DNA from: JANRKB01 sp033763695
GTDB taxonomy: Bacteria > Planctomycetota > Phycisphaerae > Phycisphaerales > UBA1924
Direction of reading: 5' to 3'
Assembly (NCBI GenBank): GCA_033763695.1
Contig: JANRKB010000002.1
Span: 1 to 64,000, forward strand
Length of the DNA: 64,000 bases
Of the stretch, positions 23,055 through 31,373 are shown piece by piece. The notes beneath the pieces were generated by a model, which saw only the letters and a list, made by a program, of their open reading frames with translations, did no database searches and had not been told where the DNA came from. Each line of letters begins with the position of its first letter. The first letter of the stretch is position 1. A program made the translations under genes and the position numbers.

Positions 23055-24218
23055 ATGAAGCGCGAACGCCTGGTGCCGTGGCTGTGTGCTATCTTGTGCG
23101 GTCTGCCGATCCCCAGCGCGATCGACGCCGCCCAGGCACAGCCCGTCCCCGAGCGTGCCTCTGACCCCGCTCGCCCGCTGCGGGCGTGGCGGCTGCAAAT
23201 CAACGGCGACATGGTGTGCTCGTCGCTCGCCGGGCTCTTGGGCGAGGAGATCACGCGTGCCAAAGCCGCTCACGCCGAAGCGATGATCGTGCAGTTGAGC
23301 GCGGTGCACTGGCGCGGCGATGTTGCACTCGCGATGGCGCGAACCGTCCGCGATGCCGGGCTGCCAGTCCATGTCGTGCTCCGCCCGCACGACTCGGAAC
23401 GTGTCGGCGTCGGTGCACTCATCGTTGCGCTCGCGGCCACGAGCGCGTGGATGACTCCGGGCGCGAGCGTCCAGAGCGGCGCGGGCGATCGCGCGCCGGG
23501 CTTGGTCACCACCGTGAAGGCCCAGAAAGACGAGAACGCCGCGCTGACGGAGATCATCGATGCCGCGCTGGTGCGGCGCGGGGCACCGGTGGAACTCGGC
23601 CCACTGCTCGTGACGCCCAGCGGTGCACGTTGGCTGGCGACCGTCGACGGCGCGCCGCGCATCACGGATGACGCAAGCGCCGGCAGCGATGCCGTGCCTG
23701 TGCTGACCAACGAAGTCGACGGCGTGCGGCTCGCGATCGGCAGTTCGCTTGCGATGCGGGCCCGCCTCATCGACGGCGAACGCGGCGGCGATTCGGTCTT
23801 CAAGAAGATGGGCTATCTCCCTGCACGCCCCAAGGCCGAGCCCGCGCTTCGCGACGAGTTCACGCTTACGCCCGACGCCACGATCGCGTGCGATCCTGAC
23901 GGCGAGTATCGCGAGTTGTGTGCGGCATTCACCGGCCTCGATTCCGACTTTGACCGTGTTCAGCAACTGCTCGACCCGCCCGGCGACGGCAAGCCCACCA
24001 CCACCGCAAAGAGCGAGGCCGAACGCGAACTGACGAACATTCGCTCCACGCTCGACGAGATCGACCGGCGGCTGAAGTCTTCCGCAGAGCTCTCGCAGCG
24101 ACCCGTCCCCGGACAGTCGGAAGTGGGCGTCAAGCCCTCGGCATGGACGAGCAAGTGGCGCAGCGCAATCCAGAAGAAACGCGATCAGATCACGCGGCTG
24201 TTGGCCAAGACCAAGTGA
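23055..24218 (+). CDS. Exported protein with degenerate ClpP/NfeD-like domain
   Basis: 387 residues. A signal peptide (WLCAILCGLPIPSAIDAAQA) is followed by a region resembling the ClpP/crotonase-fold domain of NfeD proteases: LRAWRLQINGDM, AEAMIVQLSAVHWRGDVALA, PVHVVLRPHD, then GALIVALAATSAWMTPGASV. In active members a Ser stands two residues before the Gly-Ala of that last motif; here the region is VGVGA, so the Ser appears replaced by Gly. The C-terminal 120 residues hold a helical stretch (LTNIRSTLDEIDRRLKSS). It may be an inactive protease-like scaffold; the fold assignment is tentative. Confidence 0.55.
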   Translation: MKRERLVPWLCAILCGLPIPSAIDAAQAQPVPERASDPARPLRAWRLQINGDMVCSSLAGLLGEEITRAKAAHAEAMIVQLSAVHWRGDVALAMARTVRDAGLPVHVVLRPHDSERVGVGALIVALAATSAWMTPGASVQSGAGDRAPGLVTTVKAQKDENAALTEIIDAALVRRGAPVELGPLLVTPSGARWLATVDGAPRITDDASAGSDAVPVLTNEVDGVRLAIGSSLAMRARLIDGERGGDSVFKKMGYLPARPKAEPALRDEFTLTPDATIACDPDGEYRELCAAFTGLDSDFDRVQQLLDPPGDGKPTTTAKSEAERELTNIRSTLDEIDRRLKSSAELSQRPVPGQSEVGVKPSAWTSKWRSAIQKKRDQITRLLAKTK

Positions 24219-24227
24219 TTCGGCACA

Positions 24228-25019
24228 TCACGCCTGCGACACGCGCAGCAGCGCGGGCGCTGCCGATGCTTGATCGCGGATGTGCCGAAGATCGGCGACC
24301 AGCGGGCCGGGCAACCCAACAACACTGAGTGACGCCAGGTATGCATCGAGCATGAGTCGCCCGCCACGCGTGCCGGGGACGACGCGGCCTGCCGCGGAGA
24401 GATCGCTGAGGCGCGCACACGCCGGCGCCGCACGCAGCGCGGCAACAAACGCCGCGGGATCCTGACCCGCGCTGAGGATCGCCGCCGGATCAACCCCAGC
24501 GCCGATGATCGGCGCGTGACGCTCGGACGCCGCACCGCGCGGGATCGCATGATCAGCCACACGCACGCCAGAACGCTCGGCAACCGCCGCGATGCGCTGT
24601 GCCGCGGCATTCGTGAGATTCTCAGGAAACGCGACACTCACAACCCGCCCGGTCGCCCCAGAAAGATCCGAGAGTTCGGCACATAGCCCGATCGCTCCGT
24701 CGACGGCATCAAGCGCACGCTCGGCGTGGACCGGATCGGCAAAGTGTGTCGTTGGCACCCACGCATCGAGCCCCGCGAAACTGAGCCCAAGCCTGCGCAG
24801 CATCGCGGCGAGATCGCGACGAGCCGAGCGATCCAGTTCGCGTGCACGAAGCCCGGCGGCCGTCGCGTCGAGCACGATGTGTCGTGCACCCAGAGACGCC
24901 GCCCACTCGATGGCCGCACGCGGACCCGCGGCCCAGGGCGCGGCCGGGGCGCGTTCAAGACCCGCGAGAGACAACGCAATGGGAAAGCCAGTCAGCACGC
25001 GGAGATTGTTGGCGCGCAA
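24228..25019 (-). CDS. TIM-barrel protein, AP-endonuclease-2-like, divergent
   Basis: 263 residues. Order and style of strands match sugar-phosphate isomerase/epimerase-like barrels: ARHIVLDATAAGL, RRDLAAMLRRLGLSFAGLDAWVP, HAERALDAVDGAIGLCAELS, VVSVAFPENL. The Glu, His and Asp metal ligands in the second half of active members are not evident, and the chain is slightly short. It may have lost the usual activity. It is convergent with the ClpP-like gene 9 bp away and divergent from a membrane protein gene, with a degenerate repeat in the 140-bp promoter region. Confidence 0.6.
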   Translation of the reverse strand: MRANNLRVLTGFPIALSLAGLERAPAAPWAAGPRAAIEWAASLGARHIVLDATAAGLRARELDRSARRDLAAMLRRLGLSFAGLDAWVPTTHFADPVHAERALDAVDGAIGLCAELSDLSGATGRVVSVAFPENLTNAAAQRIAAVAERSGVRVADHAIPRGAASERHAPIIGAGVDPAAILSAGQDPAAFVAALRAAPACARLSDLSAAGRVVPGTRGGRLMLDAYLASLSVVGLPGPLVADLRHIRDQASAAPALLRVSQA

Positions 25020-25030
25020 GCATCCTCAAC

Positions 25031-25090
25031 CCGAAGCAAACTCGAAGCCAACTCGAAGCCGACACGAAGCACGCTCGAAGCGGGCCGAAG
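25031..25090. repeat. Degenerate CGAAGC repeat array
   Basis: About 60 bp with six copies of CGAAGC or CGAAGG, mostly preceded by CT or CA, at irregular 9-13 bp spacing. It lies in the short divergent promoter region between genes starting at 25019 and 25160, so it could be an operator or simple low-complexity drift. Confidence 0.5.
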
Positions 25091-25159
25091 GCATTGCGTG
25101 CCGCCCGCCGCGAGTCGCGATCCGCCACAGCACGCGGACTGACCCCACTATCATCGTTT

Positions 25160-25795
25160 ATGTGCAAGCGACGTGCCCTGCTTGAGTCGATCCACCTTGT
25201 CGCGCTGGCCATTTGGCTCGCCATGCTCGCGACCGCCGCGATCGGTGCTTCGCTGGTCTTCCCCGCGATGCGTGCGGCACACGCCAGCGTGCCCGACTAT
25301 CCCGCCTATCCGGCCGAGGCCTGGCGACTCGCCGGCGGCCTGGCCGCCTCGCCCATCTTCTTCTTCACCGCCAAGGTGCAATCGTGGTGCGGCCTCGTCG
25401 CAGCCCTCAGCTTCCTCGGCGCGCTGACCCGCGGCGTCCGCCTGCGCAGCCCGATCGGTGCCGCACGGCTCGTCCTCCTGCTCGTCGGATGCGCCACGCT
25501 CACCTATTACACCCACTCCTACATCCCCACGATGCACAGCCAGCTTGATCTGCTCCTCGCGGCGAGCGCCGACCCCGCGCGTGCCGAGGAGGCCAAAGCC
25601 GCCCAAGGCGTCTTCGACAATGCGCACACACTCGGCTCGCCACTGATCTCAACCATGGGACTTGCGATCCTCGCAGCCATGGCGCTGGTGCCGCTGTCGA
25701 TGCGAAGCGCGGCGTGCGACGCGACAAGTAGCACGATGAATACCGCGACCAACGCGCGCACCGCCTCAAGCAGGAGCAATCATGGCAACGCGTGA
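25160..25795 (+). CDS. Four-helix membrane protein, DUF4149-like
   Basis: 211 residues from ATG 25160. Four membrane segments are visible: LVALAIWLAMLATAAIGASL, PIFFFTAKVQSWCGLVAALS, RLVLLLVGCATLTYYTHSYI and STMGLAILAAMALVPLSM. The loop with FDNAHTLGSPLIS resembles DUF4149 (TMEM205-like) proteins, whose function is unknown. Its last 14 bp overlap the start of nth, so the two are translationally coupled. The last 25 residues are Ser/Thr/Asn-rich and contain the nth ribosome-binding site. Confidence 0.65.
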   Translation: MCKRRALLESIHLVALAIWLAMLATAAIGASLVFPAMRAAHASVPDYPAYPAEAWRLAGGLAASPIFFFTAKVQSWCGLVAALSFLGALTRGVRLRSPIGAARLVLLLVGCATLTYYTHSYIPTMHSQLDLLLAASADPARAEEAKAAQGVFDNAHTLGSPLISTMGLAILAAMALVPLSMRSAACDATSSTMNTATNARTASSRSNHGNA

Positions 25796-26486
25796 GCGCG
25801 ACGATGCCCTGCTCAAGGCGCTGCGCGAGCACTATCCCGACGCCCACTGCGAACTCAACTACAGCACGCCGCACGAACTGCTCATCGCGACGATTCTCTC
25901 CGCCCAGGCCACGGATGTGAGCGTCAACAAGGCAACGCCCGCACTCTTCGCGCGATTCCCCACGCCCGCGGACTATGCCGCGGCCTCGCCCGCCGAGATC
26001 GAGCCGTACATCAAGACCATCGGGCTCTTTCGCAACAAGGCGCATGCGGTGCACGAGGCGATGAAGGCAGTCGTCGAACGATTCGCCGGTCAGGTGCCGC
26101 GGACGATGGAAGAGCTTCTCACGCTGCGCGGCGTGGCACGCAAGACCGCGAACGTCGTGCTCGGCAATGCATTTGGCATCAACGAAGGCGTGGTCGTTGA
26201 CACGCACGTCGAGCGCCTCAGCAAGCGGCTTGCGCTCGCCAAGCAGGACGACAGCGTCGCCAAGGTCGAGCAGGCGCTGATGAAGCGATTCCCGCGCGAG
26301 AGCTGGTGCGACCTCTCGCATCTGCTCATCTTTCACGGACGCCGCGCGTGTAAGGCACGCGGCGTGATGTGTGGCGAACACCCGATCTGTGCCGAGTTCG
26401 GCACACGCTGCGAACTTCGCGTGACCGCGAAGAAAACCAAGCGATCTTCAACGACCAAGAAGCCTCGGACGAAGAAGTCGTCCTGA
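25782..26486 (+). CDS. nth: Endonuclease III (DNA glycosylase/AP lyase)
   Basis: 234 residues. The helix-hairpin-helix LLTLRGVARKTANVVLGNAF holds the catalytic Lys (about 121), and VVDTHVERLSKR holds the catalytic Asp (about 140). It excises oxidised pyrimidines and nicks the abasic site. The C-terminal iron-sulphur loop has four cysteines at about 190, 197, 203 and 210, spacing C-X6-C-X5-C-X6-C instead of the usual C-X6-C-X2-C-X5-C. A Lys/Ser/Thr-rich tail of about 20 residues follows. Its start lies within the upstream membrane protein gene (AGGAG 5 nt before ATG). Confidence 0.94.
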   Translation: MATRERDDALLKALREHYPDAHCELNYSTPHELLIATILSAQATDVSVNKATPALFARFPTPADYAAASPAEIEPYIKTIGLFRNKAHAVHEAMKAVVERFAGQVPRTMEELLTLRGVARKTANVVLGNAFGINEGVVVDTHVERLSKRLALAKQDDSVAKVEQALMKRFPRESWCDLSHLLIFHGRRACKARGVMCGEHPICAEFGTRCELRVTAKKTKRSSTTKKPRTKKSS

Positions 26487-26517
26487 GCCAGAGCGCCGTC
26501 CCAACTGTTTGTCCACC

Positions 26518-26576
26518 CTTCGTTGCGGGTGCAAAAACGGCATCGAGTCATACGGCATCAGGGCATCAGGTTCCGG
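26518..26576 (+). repeat. GGCATC intergenic repeat, copy 2
   Basis: About 80% identical to 20283-20340, with the same GGCATCGAG(T/C)CAT core and repeated GGCATC units. It lies between convergent nth and the efflux adaptor gene and supplies the adaptor gene's stop codon. Confidence 0.55.
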
Positions 26577-27759
26577 TCTTCCCGGCGCTCGGCGCTTCGG
26601 GCGCGGAGCTGGCCGCCGGCGGCGGCGCATCGGCATCGGCGATCGGCATACCCGGGAAGAGTCGCTCATTGCCCCCCGTCACGACCTTCGCGCCCGGCGC
26701 GAGGTTTGCCGCCTTGACCGCAAGTCGCTCACCGATTGCAAACAGCGTGCGGACACGCGCGGGTGCGGCCGTCCCGCCCGCGTTGATGAAGACATATTCG
26801 CCGGCGTCGTCGCGCAGCACCGCGTCCTTCGGCACCGTCAGCACCTGCTCCGTGCCGCCGGTGGGCACCAGGCCGGTGACGCTCATGCCGGGGCGAAGCC
26901 GCTCGCCTTCGTTCTTGACGAGCACGCGCACGGGGAACACACGCGAGAGCGGATCGGCGTCGGGCACAATCGCCAGCACCTTGCCCGTGACTTCGCCCGC
27001 GATCGCGGGCACGCGGACACGCACGCTCACATCAGCGGCGGCGAGGCTGGGCGCGAGTTGCTCGGGCACGCTGAGCCGCACTTCAAGCTCGTCAAGCGCG
27101 ACAAGCTCGAGGAGTTCGGTGCCCGCATCGGCCCACTGACCGACCTCGGTCTTCTTCTTGACGATGCGCCCCGCGAACGGCGCGACGATCGACATGCGTG
27201 CAAGCTTCTCCTCCGCTCGGGCGACGTTGGCTTCGGCGAGCGCGACCGACGCCTTGGCCTCGGCGACGCGGGCGGCGGTGGTTGACTCGCGCGTCTTCTT
27301 CTCGTCGAGTTCGCTGACATTCGCGCTGCCGCGCTTGGACATGTCCTCGATGCGCTCGCGATCGCGCGTCGCCCAGGCCGCATCGGCCTCACGCTCTGCC
27401 AGCGTCGCGCGTGCGGCCGCCAGCGAGGCACGCTCGCGATTGACATCAATCTTCGCCAGCGCGGCGTCCAGCCGGACCAGCGGCGCATCCTTCTCAACAC
27501 GCCCGCCCTCATCGACCAGCACTTCCAGCACGCGACCCGCTTCTTGCGCGGCCAGCGCCGACCGCCGCAGCGCGCGCACTTCGCCGGTCACTTCGCGGAG
27601 CTGCGCAAGCGACTCCTGCTTCACGTCACCCAGTCGCACCATCGAGGCCTGCGGACCACCCTGCGCGAACGCGGGAGCAGCAACGGCGAATGACCCCGCG
27701 AGCACGACAGTGCTCAGCCACGAACGGCGGACGCTGGAACGCTGGGTGTGAGACGACAT
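26566..27759 (-). CDS. Periplasmic adaptor (membrane fusion) protein of RND/MacA type
   Basis: 397 residues. Signal peptide (VVLAGSFAVAAPAFA), then the lipoyl half-motif GEVRALRRSALAAQEAGRVLE, a long alpha-helical hairpin (about 105-185, rich in Ala/Glu/Arg), the second lipoyl half (ARMSIVAPFAGRIVKKKTEVG), a beta-barrel domain (LEVRLSVPEQLAPSL) and a membrane-proximal domain (VPKDAVLRDDAGEYVFINAG). Such proteins link inner-membrane pumps to outer-membrane channels. No pump or TolC gene is adjacent, so the partner is elsewhere. The C-terminal tail is Ala/Pro-rich. Confidence 0.87.
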   Translation of the reverse strand: MSSHTQRSSVRRSWLSTVVLAGSFAVAAPAFAQGGPQASMVRLGDVKQESLAQLREVTGEVRALRRSALAAQEAGRVLEVLVDEGGRVEKDAPLVRLDAALAKIDVNRERASLAAARATLAEREADAAWATRDRERIEDMSKRGSANVSELDEKKTRESTTAARVAEAKASVALAEANVARAEEKLARMSIVAPFAGRIVKKKTEVGQWADAGTELLELVALDELEVRLSVPEQLAPSLAAADVSVRVRVPAIAGEVTGKVLAIVPDADPLSRVFPVRVLVKNEGERLRPGMSVTGLVPTGGTEQVLTVPKDAVLRDDAGEYVFINAGGTAAPARVRTLFAIGERLAVKAANLAPGAKVVTGGNERLFPGMPIADADAPPPAASSAPEAPSAGKTGT

Positions 27760-27899
27760 CGGGGGCGATCTCCTCGCGGCATGTGCACGCGAGAGACTTT
27801 AGCCCGCGACGACGCGCGATTCAGATACGCGCGAGAGCCGCACGCACTGAATCGCACGTCGTCGTGAGGCAGTGCCGGTGAAATCACGGGCCTCGCGGC

Positions 27900-29456
27900 T
27901 CACCATGTATAGCGAACGGTGTACTTGATGGTCTGTTCGCCGTCTTTGGCAATCGTGACCGGGAAGTGCAGCGTGCGCGCGTCGAGCTTCTCGTTGGCCG
28001 GGGCGTCGCCGATGAACTGCCAGTTGCTCCAGCGGAACATCCGCTCCTGCACGATCACCTTCACGGGCTCGCTCTTGTGATTGCGCAGCGTGATCTCGAT
28101 CGACTCGGTGATCTCATGGCCGTTGGCGTTGACGCTGAATGCCGTCTGCTTGCGCTCGCCGATGACATCAAAGGCGTTGCCCACCTTGAGCATCACCTTC
28201 TCGTCCTTGGGCGTGTGCTTGATCACGTCCTCGCCAATGAACTCGGCGTTGCCATCGCCGCCTGTGCCGCCCTTCGCGTCGTTGTCGAGCTGGCTCAGGC
28301 GGACGCGCCCGGCAGGGAGCGGCATACCCATGCCGTTGTCCTTCGTGTTCTTGAAGCGCAGATAGACCGCGACATTCGAAGGCGAGCCGATGCCGAAGTT
28401 CGGATCGGTCATCGGCGTGTTCCAATCCCACCACGAGTTCGCGGCCATCGCGTCGTAGAGCATGATCTTCTCGCACGGCACATTCCGCACCGTCGGGAAC
28501 ATCTCGATCTGCTTGGTGCTCTTGTCGGGGATCGTCGTCGCACGCCCGAGCGTGTACATGTGATACTCAAAGAACGACTTCTCGGCAAAGCCCTCGTCCC
28601 GCTCAGACTTCATCGCCAGCTCAGCCACGCGCCCGGCATAACGCGGCGTGTTGGCCTGCGGCGCGCGATTCACCTCGCCCGCGATCAACTTGAGCGTCGC
28701 CTCTTCGTAGGTCGCACCGGACTGGTTGAGGATGCTCACCCAGCTCGCGACATCCAGCGTGCCGCTGTTGGCGTCCTTGCCGGGGTGGAAGAGCACGTTG
28801 TAATCGGCCCACCACGTGATGCCCTGCGTTTCGTATCCGATGCGGACGTTCTGCGGCCCCTCGCGCTCGCTGCTCACGCGCCAGTCGAGCGTCGGACGCG
28901 TGATCAGCCCGCCGGGCAGCTGCGGCAGTTGAACGCCGGAATAGTCGTTGAGGATCGTGACCTGGCCGTCGGCGTCGCGGAGCATGATGCCACCGATGGT
29001 CGACAGCAGCGTGCCGCTCTTGGTTTCGACCTTGTCGCCGACCTTCACCGCGACCTTGACAGGCTGATCGATGAACTTCTCCATCAGTCGCTCGCGGCTT
29101 ACGAGGTCGAACTGGAAGTTCTGCTCCAGCACGCGCGTGCCCTTGGGGTCATCGATTGATTCGAAAGACACCGTCGTCGGATCGATCAACGCCGCGACGT
29201 CGGTGATGCGCACGTTGCCGCTGCCGCGGGCGAAGGGGAGCGACAGTTGCTGGCGCACAAACGCCGAGCCGGGAATCTGCTGCTGGGCGGCGTAGGGATT
29301 CTGCGGCGTCGGGCGGTACATATCCGCGGGGATCGCGCCGGGTTGGGCACTGCTGTAGATCGTGACGGTGGTCTTGGGGCCGGCGACCGCGACGCCGCTG
29401 AGCGCAACAAGGACACACGCGGAGAGGACAAGACGCGACGAGCGAGAGGGCGACAT
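27900..29456 (-). CDS. DUF4139-type exported protein
   Basis: About 518 residues from ATG 29456, chosen because it gives a clean signal peptide (LVLSACVLVALSGVAVA) and has GGAG upstream; an ATG 22 codons earlier lacks this. The middle region contains GLITRPTLDWRVSSEREG and IGYETQGITWWADYNVLF, close to the DUF4139 core (W-x-A-x-Y), and the C-terminal half is beta-rich. DUF4139 proteins are of unknown function; some were named mucoidy inhibitor A. The C-terminus ends in QTIKYTVRYTW, also typical of the family. It is a single gene. Confidence 0.75.
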   Translation of the reverse strand: MSPSRSSRLVLSACVLVALSGVAVAGPKTTVTIYSSAQPGAIPADMYRPTPQNPYAAQQQIPGSAFVRQQLSLPFARGSGNVRITDVAALIDPTTVSFESIDDPKGTRVLEQNFQFDLVSRERLMEKFIDQPVKVAVKVGDKVETKSGTLLSTIGGIMLRDADGQVTILNDYSGVQLPQLPGGLITRPTLDWRVSSEREGPQNVRIGYETQGITWWADYNVLFHPGKDANSGTLDVASWVSILNQSGATYEEATLKLIAGEVNRAPQANTPRYAGRVAELAMKSERDEGFAEKSFFEYHMYTLGRATTIPDKSTKQIEMFPTVRNVPCEKIMLYDAMAANSWWDWNTPMTDPNFGIGSPSNVAVYLRFKNTKDNGMGMPLPAGRVRLSQLDNDAKGGTGGDGNAEFIGEDVIKHTPKDEKVMLKVGNAFDVIGERKQTAFSVNANGHEITESIEITLRNHKSEPVKVIVQERMFRWSNWQFIGDAPANEKLDARTLHFPVTIAKDGEQTIKYTVRYTW

Positions 29457-29669
29457 GGGCAAGGCTCCGAGCGCGGCGGAACACGCGACGGCGGGCGAAC
29501 ACGGCCCGCATGCGGTCCGCATGAGTCGTTGACGACACGCGACAACTGTTCAGCGTTGCCGCGTGGCAAAAGGTTCACCAAAAGCGATGTAAAAATCGAC
29601 GTGCGGGATGCCCACCCGTGGAACGGCTCAAACCGTGCCGCGGTGCTGAAGCACGGCCTACGGCAAACA

Positions 29670-30482
29670 TCAATCATCCGAATCGTTCGGGTCGTCTTCG
29701 TGCTGCACAGGCTCGCCGAAGATGTGGCTGCCGACGCGGACGATGTTCGCGCCTTCGCTGATCGCGACTTCGTAGTCGCCCGACATTCCCATCGAGAGCA
29801 GGTTGAACTGTCCCTCGACCACCTTCTTGGCCAGCATCTCGTCGAAGAGTTCGCGGCAGCGTGCGAACGTCGGGCGTGCGTCTTCGGGCGTGTCGCTGTA
29901 GGCGGCCATGGTCATCAGCCCGCGCACACGCACATTGATCATCGTGCTGATCTGCTCGGCGAGCGGGATCGCCGCGGGGATCGGGCAGCCGAACTTGCTC
30001 TCTTCGCCCGAGCAGTTGACCTGCACGAGCACATCGATCACCTGATCTCGCTTGAGCGCGACCGCCTGCAGTTCCTCCGCGACACGCAGCGAATCCACCG
30101 AGTGCACCAGCCGCGCGATGTCCGCGACCTTGCGGGCCTTGTTGCGCTGCAGGTGCCCGATCATGTGCCAGCGCACACCCTCGGCGGCGACGGCGTGCTT
30201 CTTTTCGCCCGCGCTGTGCTTGCTCGTCGGCAGCACCGCCAATCGCTCCAAGTAGTCCTCCACCATCGCCGCACGCTGCACGAGTTGCTGCACGCGATTC
30301 TCGCCGAGGTCGCGATGGCCCAGCGCGAGAATCTCGCGGATCTGCTCGGGGTCGGCATACTTGGTCACCGCAACGAGGATCACATCCTCCGCGCGACGCC
30401 CGGACTTGCGGGCCGCATTCGCGACGCGCTCGCGGACGATGGCGTAACGCTCGGCCAGAGAATCGGGCATGCCTGCGGGCAT
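29670..30482 (-). CDS. yggS: YggS/PROSC-type PLP homeostasis protein
   Basis: 270 residues from ATG 30482, with AGGAG 8 nt upstream; the frame extends further but that part is not conserved. The PLP Lys is in VAVTKYADPEQI. The motifs DLGENRVQQ, WHMIGHLQRNKARK, VQVNCSGEESKFGC, GLMTMAAYSD and LSMGMSGDYEVAISEGANIV all match the family. It is a single-domain alanine-racemase-like barrel that buffers free pyridoxal phosphate. About 30 residues (LERLAVLPTSKHSAGEKKHA region) are inserted between the Glu-Asn motif and the WHMIG motif compared with short homologues. It is divergent from the peroxiredoxin gene. Confidence 0.93.
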   Translation of the reverse strand: MPAGMPDSLAERYAIVRERVANAARKSGRRAEDVILVAVTKYADPEQIREILALGHRDLGENRVQQLVQRAAMVEDYLERLAVLPTSKHSAGEKKHAVAAEGVRWHMIGHLQRNKARKVADIARLVHSVDSLRVAEELQAVALKRDQVIDVLVQVNCSGEESKFGCPIPAAIPLAEQISTMINVRVRGLMTMAAYSDTPEDARPTFARCRELFDEMLAKKVVEGQFNLLSMGMSGDYEVAISEGANIVRVGSHIFGEPVQHEDDPNDSDD

Positions 30483-30798
30483 GGTTCGCTCCTGTGGTGC
30501 CGTGGGTCGTGCGGCGGGGACGCCTGCGAGGGGGCTTGCGGCAGCGAGGTCCGCCGCGCCGCGAGGGGACGCGGCGCGATGGGCCGCCAACACTTCGACG
30601 CTGCGCATCCGGTTTCCGATGTCGGGCATCCGTGCCTCCCTCTTTCTCGCGACACGTTCCGTGAGCTCGCGGTCCCCGCGAAGGCGTCACGCCTTGGTTT
30701 GCAACCGTAGGATACCGCCGCGCCGCCCCAGACGCGGCCCGCACATTCGCATCGATTTCGCACAACAATCATCCGCACCAAGCACCGGGAGTTTCGCC
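30483..30798. other. Divergent intergenic region, yggS / peroxiredoxin
   Basis: 316 bp without a supported gene. No promoter of convincing strength was seen. The open frame running upstream from yggS through it is Arg/Ala-rich. Confidence 0.5.
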
Positions 30799-31290
30799 AT
30801 GGCCATCAATGACGCCCTCACGCCCCGCTCTTCCCCCATCGCCGTCGGCGAGCTGGCCCCGGACTTTGAGCTCAAGACCCAGGACCGGGCCGACTGGAAG
30901 CTCAGCGACGCCGTCAAGAAAGGCGACGTCGTCCTGTGCTTCTATCCGATGGCGTTCACCGGCGTCTGTTCCACCGAGATGAAGTGCGTGAACGACGAAC
31001 TCGCCAAGTGGTCGGCCAAGGGTGCCAACGTCGTCGGCATCTCCTGCGACTCCTTCGCTGTGCAGAAGGCCTGGGCCGACTCGATGGGCCTCAAGCAGAC
31101 CCTGCTCGCCGACATGCACCGCAGCGTGTGCAAGGCCTATGGCCTCTTCTGGCCCGAACTGAACATCTCCTCGCGCGGCACGGTCGTCATCGGCAAGGCC
31201 GCCGACGGCCGCGGCACCGTGAAATGGGTTCAGGCCCGTCAACCCGGCAACGCGATGAACTTCGAGGAAGTTCTGGCGTGGCTGAGCTGA
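30799..31290 (+). CDS. Peroxiredoxin (AhpE/BCP type)
   Basis: 163 residues, a thioredoxin-fold thiol peroxidase. The start ATG 30799 has GGGAG 8 nt upstream. The catalytic motif is FYPMAFTGVCSTEM with the peroxidatic Cys about residue 57, preceded by the usual APDFELKTQD opening. Other cysteines (about 47, 63, 83, 111) are present, and none is clearly the resolving Cys, so one-Cys and atypical two-Cys mechanisms are both possible. It reduces hydrogen peroxide and organic peroxides in the cytoplasm. Confidence 0.92.
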   Translation: MAINDALTPRSSPIAVGELAPDFELKTQDRADWKLSDAVKKGDVVLCFYPMAFTGVCSTEMKCVNDELAKWSAKGANVVGISCDSFAVQKAWADSMGLKQTLLADMHRSVCKAYGLFWPELNISSRGTVVIGKAADGRGTVKWVQARQPGNAMNFEEVLAWLS

Positions 31291-31373
31291 ACCGGGCCTG
31301 AATCACCAACGTCACCCAATGACGCTCTGTCCTTCGTCTGACGCGAGACTCCGCTCGCGCCCTATTCACTTGC

